Positions 9,947 through 19,372 are shown, numbered from the stretch's first letter. The stretch: DNA of 64,000 nt from Ichthyophis bannanicus (GCA_033557465.1 CM066033.1:385337289-385401288); one strand, 5' to 3'. The notes: generated from the letters alone by a model not told the origin. Translations and numbers: made by a program.

Positions 9947-11035
9947 TTAGATTTGCCCGGGAGGTGGTACCCGTCTGCAGGCAGCAGCAGCGGACAGAAC
10001 CGCTAGGCCGAAGGTTGAGCCAGTGTGCTCTGTTACATCCAGGCAGTAATGACGTTGAAAAGTGTGGACGGAGGCCCAGGTGGCACCTCTGCAGATCTCA
10101 GCAACGGGAATGGAGCGGAGGTTGGCAATGGTAGCTGCAAGGGCCCGTAAGTGGTGAGCCCGAACTCCGGAAGCGGGGGGTGATCCCGCAAGTGAAAGGC
10201 AGAAGGAGATGCAAGAGGAGATCCAGATGGACAGGGTGCGCTTAGACACAGGGCGACCAGGTTTGTTGGGGTCATACGAGACAAAGAGCTGAGAGCCCTT
10301 GCGCAGAGAGGCAGTACGCTCAAGGTAACATCGAATGGCCCTGACGCAGTCAAGGGTGTGAAGGCGTTGCTGCTCTGAGTCTGAGTGGGGGCCCGGGAGA
10401 AAGCAGGGTAGCTCAATGGTCTGATTGAGATGGAAGGCAGTAGCAACTTTTGGAACGAATTTTGGATGCGTGCGTAAACTTGCACGATCTTGGTGAAGGA
10501 TGGTGTACGGTGGGTAAGCCACCAGGGCCTGCAGCTCGCTGATCCGTCTGGCTGAAGCGATGGCAATGAGGAATAGGGTTTTCCAGGAGACGAATTTTAA
10601 CTCAGCTAGGTGCAGAGGTTCGAAGGGGGCACCTGTGAGCTGATCAAGGACGATGCTGACGTCCCAAGGGGGCACTGGTTCACGGACTGGTGGGTGCAGG
10701 TTGTGCAGGCCTTTCATGAAGCGGGTGACTAGCGGCAGGGCCGCAACAGATGCATCGCCGAAGCGATGGTGAAACGCCGCAATCGCGGACAGGTGGACCT
10801 TAACGGACTGTGTCTTTAGGCCAAGCGAGGAGAGAATGGAAAGGTACTGAAGGAGAGACGGGACCGGGCAAGAGAAGGGGTCCAGATGCTCTGTCTCGCA
10901 CCAGACGCTGAATCAACGCCACTTGAGGCTATAGCACTTTCTGGTAGAGGGGCGTCGAGCCGCAAGGATGACTTGCTGAACTTCTGGTGAGAGGTTTAGC
11001 GGCGCCAGGGCTAGCCTTTCAGCTTCAAGCTGTCA
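9947..11035 (-). CDS. DIRS tyrosine recombinase (one premature stop)
   Basis: Open in one frame from just after the end of the RT ORF. Upstream residues SPEVQQVILAARRPSTRKCY and the core-binding region precede an in-frame TGA at about 10912 (between LKWR and FSVWCE). From ATG 10717 an uninterrupted 256-residue C-terminal part follows. Catalytic residues visible: Arg in ASARRISEL, the His-x-x-Arg box in VRAHHLRALAAT, and the nucleophile Tyr in TFQRHYCLD. This enzyme integrates the circular DNA form in DIRS elements. No ATG precedes the stop in this frame, so expression probably depends on the upstream ORF (inference). Apart from the TGA, the gene looks intact. Confidence 0.88.
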
Positions 11036-13397
11036 GCGATAGCATCTGCAAGTTGGGATGGAGGATGGTGCCGTTGTCTTGGTGGAGTAAGTCCGGCCTC
11101 AAGGGCAGGCGAATAGGTGGTTCCAGCGCCAGGCGATGCAGGTAGGGGAACCAGATTTGGCGGGGCCAGTAGTAGGCCACCAGGATAGCCAGTGTCTTGT
11201 ACATGATCAGATGTTGGATAGTTCTTGCGATGAGGGGAATCGGTGGGAAGGCATACACCAGGGGCCACTGGTCCCACGCCACGTCGAAGGCGTCCGCCGC
11301 AACCCTGCGCTGGGCAGGCCTCTTGGAGCAAAACAGGCGGCATTTGGTGTTCCCCCGAGTCGCGAAGAGGTCGATATCCGGAAGGCCCCACCTCCTGAAG
11401 AGGGACTGGGATACGTCCTTGTGGAGAGTCCACTCGTGAGGGTTCAGCTGTCTGCTGAGGCGATCGGCTATGACGTTCTCCTCTCCTGGCAGGTAGCATG
11501 CCTGGAGACTGCACCAGTATGACCTGGCGAGGCGCCAAGTGCAGAGGGCCTCTTTGCACAGGGGCCTTGAGCCCGTGCCTCCTTGCTTGTTTATGTAGAA
11601 CATGGCTACCTGGTTGTCTGTTAGGATCCGGACGACTTTGTCCTTCAGGTGGTTCTGGAAGGCTGCGAGGGCCAGGTGGACAGCTCTGAGCTCGAGGACG
11701 TTGATGTGTAGATCTTTTTCTGGAGTCGTCCAAGAGCCTTGAGTGTGTGCGCCGGTGCAGTGTGCACCCCAGCCCAGATTCGAGGCATCGGTGGTCACTG
11801 TGATCTGGTGTGCAGGTGATCGTAGGGCTCTGCCCTGCGAGAGGTTGCGATGACTGGTCCACCAAGTTATAGACCTGGTCACGGTTGTTTCGATGGGGAC
11901 AAGGGTGGTCAAGGGTTGCGAGTGTTGGCACCAGTGGGATCGTAGATGCCATTGGTGGACATGCATGTGCAGCCTCGCGAGAGGAATGACATGGGTGGTA
12001 CCAGCCATGTGGCCCAGGAGGCGTAGAAGAGTTCTTACTGTGGACTGGGGGAAGCGAATCACTTGGCGGGCTAGGCGTATGATGGTGTCCATCCTGCCTT
12101 TGGGGAGGAAGGCCTTCGCTCGAGTGGTGTCTATAAGAGCTCCAATGAACTCCAAACGCTGGACAGGAGAGAGATGAGACTTTTTGTAGTTGATCAGGAA
12201 GCCCAGAGAAGTTAAGAGCGACGTGGCCGTTTTGACTGCTCTCCGGAAATCTGCAGGGGAGTTGGCAGTGAACAGCCAGTCGTCGAGGTAGGGAAAGACG
12301 CAAACTCCGAGTCTGCGGAGGTGAGCGGCCGCTACTGCCACACACTTGGTGAAAACTCTGGGGGCAGGTGAAAGGCCGAAGGGTAGGACTTTGTATTGGT
12401 AGTGCAGTTCCGCAACTTTGAAGCAAAGGAATTTCCTGTGGTGAGGGTGGATTGGAACATGGGTGTAGGCATCCTGAAGGTCCAAGGAAGCTAGCCATTC
12501 CGCGGGTTGTATGAGAGGCAGAATTGACGATAGAGAATGCATCCTGAACTTCTCCTTGGTGATGCACTTGTTGAGCTTTCGCAAGTCGAGAATTGGTCTG
12601 GTACCCCCCGATTTCTTGGGAACGAGGAAGTATCTCGAGTAAAAACCCGTATTGACCTCATTGGGGGGAACGGGTTCGATGGCCTTGGATTGTAGGAGGG
12701 CAGATATCTCGGAGAGCATGTCCGGAAGGTGCCGTGGAGGGGCACTGCACGGCGGCGGGGGGCCCCGGGGTGGCAGCGAAGAAAATCTTATCCGATAGCC
12801 CTGCTTGAGGATGGTGAGCACCCACCGGTCTGTCGTTATGTCCTGCCAGGAGTGTAGGAACGCCGACAAGCGGCCGCCCGTCGGAAGGTGGGTGCAGGGC
12901 GGGTAGTCAAAAACTAGGGTTGCTCTTAGCCGTGGCCGGTGCGGGCTTCTTTTGAGTGCGTTCCCGCTGGCGTGGTTTTTGCCTGTAAGACTGCTGGTAG
13001 GACTGCTGTTTGTAACGCGGTTGCTGCCATTTTCGGTAGGAGTTGTGGCGTTTGTGGTTTGTGTAGCTCTGCGAAGATCCCTTGCGGTAAGAACGGTTGC
13101 GCTCAGTACCTTCCTCAAGGGTTTGAAGGGTGGTACAGCACTCCCGCATGTCGTTGACGGTGTCCTTGACTTTGTCGCCAAAGAGTGAGTCTCCCGTGCA
13201 GGGGGTATCAGCGATCTTGTCATGGGAGTCTGCACGTAGGCCGGAGGCCCTAAGCCAGGCCAGGCGATGGGCGGAAATGGCAGACCCGGCAATTCTCGCT
13301 GCGGTCTCGAAGGAGTAGTGGGCAGCTCGACCTTGATGTCTGGTGCAGTCTTCGAGCTCGGCCAGAGACGTAAGGAGAGCGTGCGGAGCTTCAGCAA
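11025..13397 (-). CDS. DIRS reverse transcriptase - RNase H - methylase-like polyprotein
   Basis: A 790-codon open frame without stops. RT at about residues 250-420: FYSRYFLVPKKSGGTRPILD, LASLDLQDAYTHVPI, and the catalytic box FPYLDDWLF near residue 370. RNase H at about 530-640: TTDASNLGWGAH, then LELRAVHLAL, and the DN motif in ILTDNQVAMF. A third domain at about 665-760 (PDIDLFATRGNTKC, then YAFPPIPLI) fits the Dam-methylase-like domain found in DIRS elements. The first part overlaps the gag ORF by about 490 bp in another frame, and that part may not be translated; the true start is unclear. All catalytic acidic residues I can check are present. Confidence 0.92.
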   Translation of the reverse strand: MLKLRTLSLRLWPSSKTAPDIKVELPTTPSRPQRELPGLPFPPIAWPGLGPPAYVQTPMTRSLIPPARETHSLATKSRTPSTTCGSAVPPFKPLRKVLSATVLTARDLRRATQTTNATTPTENGSNRVTNSSPTSSLTGKNHASGNALKRSPHRPRLRATLVFDYPPCTHLPTGGRLSAFLHSWQDITTDRWVLTILKQGYRIRFSSLPPRGPPPPCSAPPRHLPDMLSEISALLQSKAIEPVPPNEVNTGFYSRYFLVPKKSGGTRPILDLRKLNKCITKEKFRMHSLSSILPLIQPAEWLASLDLQDAYTHVPIHPHHRKFLCFKVAELHYQYKVLPFGLSPAPRVFTKCVAVAAAHLRRLGVCVFPYLDDWLFTANSPADFRRAVKTATSLLTSLGFLINYKKSHLSPVQRLEFIGALIDTTRAKAFLPKGRMDTIIRLARQVIRFPQSTVRTLLRLLGHMAGTTHVIPLARLHMHVHQWHLRSHWCQHSQPLTTLVPIETTVTRSITWWTSHRNLSQGRALRSPAHQITVTTDASNLGWGAHCTGAHTQGSWTTPEKDLHINVLELRAVHLALAAFQNHLKDKVVRILTDNQVAMFYINKQGGTGSRPLCKEALCTWRLARSYWCSLQACYLPGEENVIADRLSRQLNPHEWTLHKDVSQSLFRRWGLPDIDLFATRGNTKCRLFCSKRPAQRRVAADAFDVAWDQWPLVYAFPPIPLIARTIQHLIMYKTLAILVAYYWPRQIWFPYLHRLALEPPIRLPLRPDLLHQDNGTILHPNLQMLSLTA

Positions 13398-15270
13398 GCT
13401 GGGAGATGGCAGACTTGATGTTGGCCACCAGCAAATCCTGGTAGATGGCGTGTTGAAATTGGTGGGCCGCTATTCTGGCGTTAAGCGTGTCTCCTTGGTA
13501 GACACGCTTCGCTACATCATCAAGGAGTTTGTTGTCCTTACCCGGTGATGCGTTGCTGGAAACGCGAGAGTTTTTGGAGCGCTTGATAGCCAACTCGACC
13601 ACAATAGACTGATGAGGAAGCTGTGCTTTGTCAAAACCCGGTAGGGGTTGTACTGCATATTTAAGATCCAGTTTGCGTGGGCAGGTCAGATTAGAAGCAG
13701 GAGTTTGCCACATCTTGGAGAGATTGTCTTGGAGAAGTTGGTGCACAGGCAGTCCAGTGACCGTCTTGGGAGTGTCCACGAACTTGAGTGTGCTTTGAAC
13801 TTTGTTGCGCTGGTCAGGAGCATCCAAAGGAGCGATGGACAGCGAGGAAATAACTTTGCGGACGAACTTGTAGTATGTTATGTCCTCAGGGGGTGCTGGT
13901 GCTTCAGCAGGGTTATCGGAGGCCTCGGTGGAAAGAGAGAGTCTGGGAGGCAAGGGCTGAACTGCGGAGACCGTCTTGACGGTGCTACCCTGGGCCTGTG
14001 CAATGTCGAGCAAGGGGGCTGATGCTTCAGGAGTCGGCAGAGCAGACAATAATGGGGTGGAACTGATGCTTGACAGCTTTGCAGCCCACTCCTGCAACAT
14101 GCTTGTGAGAAGCTGAATGGGCTCAGTGGGCTGGGGTGGTGCATCAGGGATCATCAGATTGCTTTGCTTCGGGGAGGGCGCTTCCTCCAAGGCAGATGAG
14201 TTGGATGATGATGATGATAAGGAAACAGCACCTTGGCTGGAGGCAGAGGAACTGGAGGAGTGCCGTGTCCTTTTGTTTGCTGTGGAGGGGTATTTGCCCC
14301 TTGAAGATGCGCTCCTGCTGCGCTTGTGCCTGGAGCTGCTCTTATCCCTCCCGCGGGAGCTGTCACTGCGCCGTGAGGCATATTTAGAACTGTCACTAGA
14401 GTTTGATTCGCTCCGAACATTTCGGGCTGTTCTGTGGCCAGAAAGAGCATTGCTGCGCCGTTCGGAGGATCTGCGGCGGCCGTGTGATGTGTGATTCCTC
14501 GTTGAAGAGCGGCGCCTGTGCCTCGGGCTGTGCCTGGACGGGTTGCGCCAGCTCCTATGGGATCCGCGTTTGTGGGATTTTGGCCTGCTGCGATGCGATC
14601 TGTATCGGCTGGATCTGCGCTGACCGGGTGACCTGCTGCGCCGGTGTCTGTGCCGACTGACTGACCTGCTGCGCCGGGAGATGGATCTGCGCTGGCCGGA
14701 TCTCTGGTTGCTGGAAGATCGCACGCGGCTGTGGCTCCCGCTCTGGGAGCGTCTTGCGCGACTGTGGCTCCTGCTCCTGGACTGATGATCCAGGCAGCTC
14801 GAAGGACCTGCGCTGTGTTGCAGCTCAGAGATCCTGTGGGAAGCAGAGGTTCTGCGTCTGAGCTTGTCAGGGCTGACGCGGTCCTCCGGGTCGTAGGTCA
14901 GTGTAGCAGGAACCGGAAGGGCAGAGTCAAGCAGGTCAGTGATGGCGGCCTCCATGGGCAAACACGCGGCAGACAGAGGCACGCATTCGCGGCGGGGAAC
15001 GGAGGCCGAGGCAGGCTTGTCCCCGGCCGGAGTGTGAGCAGAGGCAGGTTTGGATGCTGCGGAGCTCGGATTCGGAGCAGCAGCAGGATCTGCAGGATCG
15101 AGGAGGGCATGCCTACGCGACTTCAAAGCTCGTGGAGACATTCGAGCGCAGGAAAGGCAGTCTTTGACGGGGTGCTCCTTGCCTAGGCAGCGGACACAAA
15201 ACTGGTGTGAATCCGCGTTGGCCATCTTCCTGGAGCAACCCGGGCATTTCATGAAGCCTGGTTTCTTCAT
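12907..15270 (-). CDS. DIRS gag-like protein (zinc-knuckle, RS-rich)
   Basis: A 787-residue frame from the first ATG (15270); the open frame extends upstream to 15351 without an ATG. The N-terminus has a Cys-rich module (MKCPGCSRKMANADSHQFC followed by VRCLGKEHPVKDC). Residues about 150-360 are an Arg/Ser-rich, SR-protein-like tract (SRSRSHSRARRSQSG), then a Ser run and a structured C-terminal half (LEDCTRHQGRAAHYSFETAA, then DTPCTGDSLFGDKVKDTV). The same C-terminal half appears, broken, in the second DIRS at 43.8-44.6 kb, which supports real coding function. Probably the nucleoprotein-forming ORF1 of DIRS. Basic tail rich in Gln/Lys/Arg. Confidence 0.85.
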   Translation of the reverse strand: MKKPGFMKCPGCSRKMANADSHQFCVRCLGKEHPVKDCLSCARMSPRALKSRRHALLDPADPAAAPNPSSAASKPASAHTPAGDKPASASVPRRECVPLSAACLPMEAAITDLLDSALPVPATLTYDPEDRVSPDKLRRRTSASHRISELQHSAGPSSCLDHQSRSRSHSRARRSQSGSHSRVRSSSNQRSGQRRSISRRSRSVSRHRHRRSRSPGQRRSSRYRSHRSRPKSHKRGSHRSWRNPSRHSPRHRRRSSTRNHTSHGRRRSSERRSNALSGHRTARNVRSESNSSDSSKYASRRSDSSRGRDKSSSRHKRSRSASSRGKYPSTANKRTRHSSSSSASSQGAVSLSSSSSNSSALEEAPSPKQSNLMIPDAPPQPTEPIQLLTSMLQEWAAKLSSISSTPLLSALPTPEASAPLLDIAQAQGSTVKTVSAVQPLPPRLSLSTEASDNPAEAPAPPEDITYYKFVRKVISSLSIAPLDAPDQRNKVQSTLKFVDTPKTVTGLPVHQLLQDNLSKMWQTPASNLTCPRKLDLKYAVQPLPGFDKAQLPHQSIVVELAIKRSKNSRVSSNASPGKDNKLLDDVAKRVYQGDTLNARIAAHQFQHAIYQDLLVANIKSAISQLAEAPHALLTSLAELEDCTRHQGRAAHYSFETAARIAGSAISAHRLAWLRASGLRADSHDKIADTPCTGDSLFGDKVKDTVNDMRECCTTLQTLEEGTERNRSYRKGSSQSYTNHKRHNSYRKWQQPRYKQQSYQQSYRQKPRQRERTQKKPAPATAKSNPSF

Positions 15271-15355
15271 GTTGATAGAAGTAATTTGGTGAGTTGATTG
15301 AGGTAATTTGGAGAGAGTAGCAACACGTCTTGCAGGCAAGGCGGAAGACAAATTC

Positions 15356-15512
15356 TGACCAGCTAGGGGCGGATCGGGAGGTGGGGCTACCGGGCATGCC
15401 CAGAGGGCTAAAAGCCCTCTGGGCTACTGAGAGTACTTTCGTCTCGGCTCCGTCGGATGACGTCACCACTTGTGACTGACTCATCCTGCTTGCCCTGGGA
15501 GAACTACCAGCA
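15356..15512 (-). repeat. DIRS 5' terminal region (inverted terminal repeat)
   Basis: Read on the minus strand it starts TTCTCCCAGGGCAAGCAGGA, then TGAGTCAGTCACAAGTGG, then a small palindrome CCCAGAGGGCTTTTAGCCCT, and ends in CCGGTAGCCCCACCTCCCGA. The outer part is repeated inverted at 9535-9580 and the inner part at 9341-9412. Confidence 0.8.
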
Positions 15513-15813
15513 GACAGATGTATGAAACTTATTTATGGCTACAAGAAACGTTTGGAGGCTGTCATCACTGCCAAGGGTTGTGCAGCCAAATATTAGTGAA
15601 GGGTGCCATTAATCCTGACCATTTCAGATTTTGTTTTTTTTTCTGAGAAATTACTAGGTTTAAGTTGCACAGACATTTTTTTGTTGCATACCTTTGAATA
15701 TTTCTATTAAGATATTATGACGACATACAGTTGGAATATTTCCAATTACATCTTAAGATATTGTACACAATATACCTAAGATACAAAGGTGTCAATAATG
15801 TTGACGACAAGGC
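15505..15813 (+). pseudogene. Tc1-type transposase C-terminus and TIR (right, inverted copy)
   Basis: The plus strand reads GYKKRLEAVITAKGCAAKY then stop, and continues to the right terminal inverted repeat, ending beside TA at 15814-15815. It is an inverted counterpart of 6642-7029. At the DIRS junction the Tc1 phrase GGGAGAAACTACCAGCAG overlaps the DIRS end GGGAGAAC. Confidence 0.8.
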
Positions 15814-16038
15814 TACCTAGAATTTGATTTTCACAGCCCCCCGCTAGTTGCATTCCTGGTTCGATGAAGGTGCTCCCCCCCCCCCCCCGACCCCCTTCCC
15901 CTTCCCCTACTCGCCCTCCCAAAGTGCTCCTTGGAAGTTGATCGACAGCACGATGCTTTGATAGCAAGAGAACCAGATCCCAAGTCAACACCCCTTAAAG
16001 AAAGCAGAAAGTTTGGACGGAGGGGCGATCGGCCTTAC

Positions 16039-16275
16039 CGGGGGTCTCTTCCACACGATGCCCTGCGTTTTGGGGGAGTAGGGGCCCAGGTCGTTGTAGC
16101 CCAGCGCCGAGGGCACGGCCGGGAAGTACGTGTCCTTGAAGAGTTGGCCAGACTGCAGGCTCTCGCTCCGCAGCGCCTCGTAGTCCTGGTTCAGGTACTT
16201 GATCGCCAGCTCGTTGGTGCCGAAGCCGCGCGCCAGCTCCCGCTGCCTGGCCACTTGCGCCGCCGCCCCGGTCAT
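16039..16275 (-). CDS. Calpain exon 1 (classical calpain, CAPN2/CAPN8-like N-terminus)
   Basis: From ATG at 16275 to a GTAAGG donor after 16039 it encodes 79 residues, [20 protein letters not shown] and on. Diagnostic calpain pieces are [39 protein letters not shown], and the exon-ending WKRPP, which joins in phase to exon 2 at 1591. The N-terminal helix is the autolysis/anchor peptide that pairs with the small subunit in conventional calpains, followed by the beginning of protease core domain PC1. The NQDYEALR stretch is closest to what I recall of CAPN2, while GYNDLGP and [12 protein letters not shown] are closer to CAPN8, so I leave the paralogue open. The rest of this frame past the donor (VRPIAPPSK...) is intron. 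Confidence 0.95.
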
Positions 16276-16720
16276 CGCTCGGATATCCGCGCAACCGGCA
16301 ACCTCGGGCTGGGATCGGAACCCTGAGCAAGGAGCGGCTCGGCAGCGCGGGTCAGACAGGCATCGGAGGCGAGCCCTTAGGAGACAGGACTGCTGAGCAA
16401 ACAGCAGCTGGGTGTGGCTCTTCCGTAAACCGAGCTGCGGCTTTATTCCGGGGGCACCCGTGTGGAAACGGATAAGTCTCTTCTCTGTAAGATGAGCCGA
16501 AGTTATCCTGCATCATACTCAAGTATTACCAAACAAACTGAATTGCTCTTTTCCTGCAGCCTATTAAGGGGTCTCGATGGATCTTGCAAACTCGGTTATT
16601 AGCATTTTCGGGTCAGGCTGACACTTTGCACGGGGCCTTTTACTTCCTGCTTCTTAGGATGCGGGCTCTGGGGCTGTGAGGCACTACCCTCCGACTTTAT
16701 TCAACTCCTGCACTGTGCTC
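16276..16720 (-). promoter_or_regulatory. Calpain 5' UTR and promoter region (GC-rich)
   Basis: A GC- and CpG-rich stretch around and upstream of the exon 1 ATG, in contrast with the AT-rich surroundings, as expected for a CpG-island promoter. Stop codons occur upstream in frame with the ATG. I cannot place the transcription start, and I see no convincing TATA box. Confidence 0.55.
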
Positions 16721-16849
16721 CCGTCCGGATCTGGATCCAGCGCTCCAACGGGGCTGATGCAAATCTGGTCTTTCGGCTTTCTGCACACCCGTTTAACGTC
16801 TGTGCGCGTGGCTGCCCAAAAGATGTTTCTTTGACTTATGCCACTGTAT

Positions 16850-17095
16850 TACTTTACACAACTACCGAGCCCAAGGGAAGAGGGGAGGCATACACATAGT
16901 TGAGGGATGGCACCTGAAATGGGAGTAGCCTAAGATCCAGAGGGACGTGAGTTCCAATCCCACAAACACTGTCTGGTCTTAGGCAAGTCATTTGGCCCTT
17001 CATTGTCACAGATGCAAAGTAGGGGCTGAGGCAGAAACTGTTTGAGCACCAAAGTGAAGTGCACAACTTTCCCTTTCACATTCTTACTCCAAGCT
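16850..17095 (+). mobile_element. tRNA/CORE-type SINE remnant
   Basis: Contains a B-box-like GAGTTCCAATCCC, then GTCTTAGGCAAGTCATTTGG, the central phrase typical of CORE/MIR-type SINEs. Degenerate. Related copies at 28395, 36902 and 63745. Confidence 0.55.
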
Positions 17096-17288
17096 GAAAG
17101 TTCTTATTTTAAATATAATACATTGTTATTTTCGAACCACTAGCACATAAACTTTCTCTACATGCATCTGGCCCCCACTGCACATTTAGTGCTGAAGTTT
17201 TGCACTTATCTCATTTGCATATGTTTTGCACAACATTTTTATTTTTATTTTTAGTATTTAGCTCAAACCTTTCCAAAAGACGATCAAG

Positions 17289-19372
17289 GCATAGTAAGAT
17301 AGTATATGATGATAGATAAAGACCAGCATGGTCCATCTAGTCTGCCCAGCAAGGCGGCAAGAGTAGATGCACCTGCCGCTCCGTGCACGTCACCCCTCCC
17401 CCCCCCCCCCATGCATTTGTTTAGGGGTGTACCTACTGCTCTCTGTAGGTCACCCCTATTGAGATATACGAGATAGCTAGGTTTATTTTGATTTAATCCT
17501 CTTGCTGTAAAGGGATCCACTGTGTCTGTACCATGCCATTTTGAATTCTGTCATTGTATTTGCCCCCACCACTTCCATCAGGAGGGCATTCCAAGCATCA
17601 ACCACCCTTTCAGTGAAAAAGTATTTCCTGACATTGCCTTTCAATTTACCCCCTTGCAGCTTCATGTTATGCCCTCTAGTTTTACAGCTTCTCCGTCTTT
17701 GGAAGAGGTTTGTTTGCTCATTAATGCTCTTTAAATATTTAAAGGTCTGAATCATATTCCCCTGTCCCTCCTCTCCTCCATATTTAGGTCGTCAAGTCTC
17801 TTCTCATACGTCTTCTGGTGCAGGCTCCAAATCATTTTGGTCACCTTCCTCTGAACAGTTTGCAGTTTTTTTACATCTTTGTGAGATATGGTCTCCAAAA
17901 CTGAACACAATATTACAAGTGAGGCCTCACCAGCGACTTGTACAGTAGTATTAGTACCACTTCCTTTATGCTGGTAATTCCTCTCTGTATGCAACCCAGC
18001 ATCCTTCTGACTTTTGCCACCGCCTTTTCACACTGTTTTGCCACCTTGAGATCCTCAGAAACAAATCACTCTGAGGTCCTTCTCCTGGTCCATGCACACC
18101 AACCTCTCGCCCCCTATCACATACAATTCCCTTGGATTTCTGCTTCCCAAGTGCACGACACTGCACCTATTCACATTAAATCTTAACTGCCAAGCATTAG
18201 ACCATTCTTCCAGCTTTTGTAGGTCTTTCCTCATGTTAAGCACTCCCTCAGGGGAGTCCATTCTGTTGCAAATTTTCGTGTCATCTGCAAAAAGACAGGT
18301 TTTTCCATTCAGTCCTTCAGCAATATAACTCACAAATACATTGAACAGTACTGGTCCCAGGATCGAACCCTGGGGCACACTGCTAATCACCTTCCTTTTA
18401 TCTGAGTGAGTTCCATTTACCATCACCTTCTGTCATTTGTCAGTCAACCTATTTCTGATCCAGTTCACCATCTTGGGACCCATCCCCAAGCTGTTTAGTT
18501 TATTGATAAGCCTCATATGAGGAACAGTATCAATGTCTTTGCTGAAATCTAGGTAGATAGCATCCATCGCATGCCCCTGATCTAGTTCTCTGGTCACCCA
18601 GTCAAAGAACTCAATCAGATTTGTTTGGCAAGATCGTCCTTTAGTAAAACCATGTTACCTCGGATCATGTAACCTACTGTCTTCCAGAAAGTTCACTATT
18701 CGCTCTTTCAGGAGAGTCTCTATTACTTTTCCCGTTCTGAGGCAAGGCTTACTGGCCTGTAGTTTGTCACTTCTTCCCTATTACCACTTTTGTGAAGAGA
18801 TACCTCATCAACTCTTCTCCAGTCCTGTGGAACTTCTCCTGTCTCCAAGAATCTATTAAAAAATCCTTTAATGGCCCTGCTAGAACCTCTCTGAGCTCTT
18901 TCAATATCCTGGGATGTATCCCAACCGGTCCCATGGCTTTGTCCGCTTTCAGTTTTGCAAGCTGTTCTAACACATCATCTTCTGTGAATGGTGTGGTATC
19001 TACTCCATTACCATTTGTATATTTGTCAATCACAGGTGGTCCTTCTCCAGGATTTTCTTTAGTAAAAAAACAGAAGTATTTATTTAGCATTTTCGCTTTT
19101 TCAATGTCACTTTCCAGAAATCCCTTCCCAGCACTTCAGAGTCCTGCAATTCCACCTCTGACCTTCCTCCTCTCCCGAATATACCTGAAAAAAGTTTTGT
19201 CACCACACTTCACATCATTAGCCATCTTTTCTTCTGCCTTTGATTTTGTTATCCTTATTTCACTTTTTGTCTCTTTTAGCTTTATCCTGTATTCTTTTCT
19301 GTGTTCCTCTGTGAACTTCTGAATTTTGTGAAAGCTGTGTTTTTTGCCTTTATTTGTGAGCCACTTCTTTGG
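17289..19372 (-). mobile_element. CR1-type LINE, truncated (ORF2 RT half)
   Basis: The minus strand carries, right to left, the end of the endonuclease-RT linker (KKWLTNKGKKHSFHKIQKF near 19340), the RT core in several frames, and the 3' UTR ending at 17289 in the CTTTATC / ACTATG-type terminus. Same subfamily as the tail at 2765-3290. The right end is cut at an inserted hairpin element at 19394. Confidence 0.85.
17483..19372 (-). pseudogene. CR1 reverse transcriptase, frameshifted
   Basis: Fragments in order on the minus strand: 19090-18767 (KADKAMGPVGIHPRILKELR, RT motif 1 area), 18426-18055 (VPQGSILGPVLFNVFVSYIA, CLFADDTKICNRMD with the catalytic ADD), 17994-17752 (HQKTYEKRLDDLNMEERRDR) and 17755-17483 (RKYFFTERVVDAWNALLMEV). 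Stops and frameshifts separate them, so no active enzyme. RT of CR1 primes reverse transcription at a nicked chromosomal target. Confidence 0.82.

Larger units (their letters stand above)
9341..15512 (-). mobile_element. DIRS-type tyrosine-recombinase retrotransposon
   Basis: A roughly 6.1-kb element on the minus strand with gag-like ORF, RT-RNaseH-methylase-like ORF and tyrosine recombinase, in that order. The 5' terminus (right end) reads in sense TTCTCCCAGGGCAAGCAGGA, and an inverted copy of that terminus lies at 9535-9580. The 3' side also carries a block at 9341-9412 that is the inverted copy of the 5' UTR block 15356-15416. DIRS elements replicate through a circular intermediate and integrate by recombinase rather than by integrase, leaving no target duplication; none is seen here. 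Inserted in the Tc1 fold-back. The ORFs are nearly intact (one stop in the recombinase), so it is a fairly recent insertion. Confidence 0.9.
6642..15813. mobile_element. Tc1/mariner-like fold-back transposon with nested insertions
   Basis: The ends are inverted copies. The left end reads CAATTGTGGTCAACATTATT with GGTATGTTGTCTACAATATC further in; the right end is its reverse complement (15701-15813). Both are flanked by TA. Inside the left end, on the minus strand, is the C-terminal part of a Tc1-type transposase (6824-7029 and 8866-8995), including WVLRQDKGLKHKSKTAKEWL near the second catalytic Asp region and the terminal LEAVITAKSCATN, matching the family's usual AVI-AKGG ending. The right end (15505-15610) holds the same C-terminus in the opposite strand, so the element is a fold-back rather than a normal Tc1. 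It is split by an ORF1-only L1-type element and by a DIRS element. Dead. Confidence 0.8.
1592..16038 (-). other. Calpain intron 1 (about 14.4 kb, TE-filled)
   Basis: Bounded by the GT donor after exon 1 (GTAAGG, minus strand, at 16038) and the AG acceptor before exon 2 (1592-1593). Most of it is made of mobile elements listed separately: LINE 3' ends, a Tc1 fold-back, an ORF1-only L1-type element and a DIRS retrotransposon. The DIRS and the L1-type ORFs lie in the same orientation as the host gene. Confidence 0.85.

Noticed and set aside
11011..12567. A 518-codon open frame overlapping the DIRS RT on the same strand
   Set aside because: It is a different frame of the RT-RNase H region, rich in Pro/Ser/His with no domain motif; the overlapping frame has all RT and RNase H motifs.
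12939..15292. Numerous plus-strand open frames opposite the DIRS gag
   Set aside because: Antisense shadows of a GC-rich, RS-repeat coding region; no motif.
16199..16396. Plus-strand frames over calpain exon 1
   Set aside because: Antisense shadows of the GC-rich exon and promoter.
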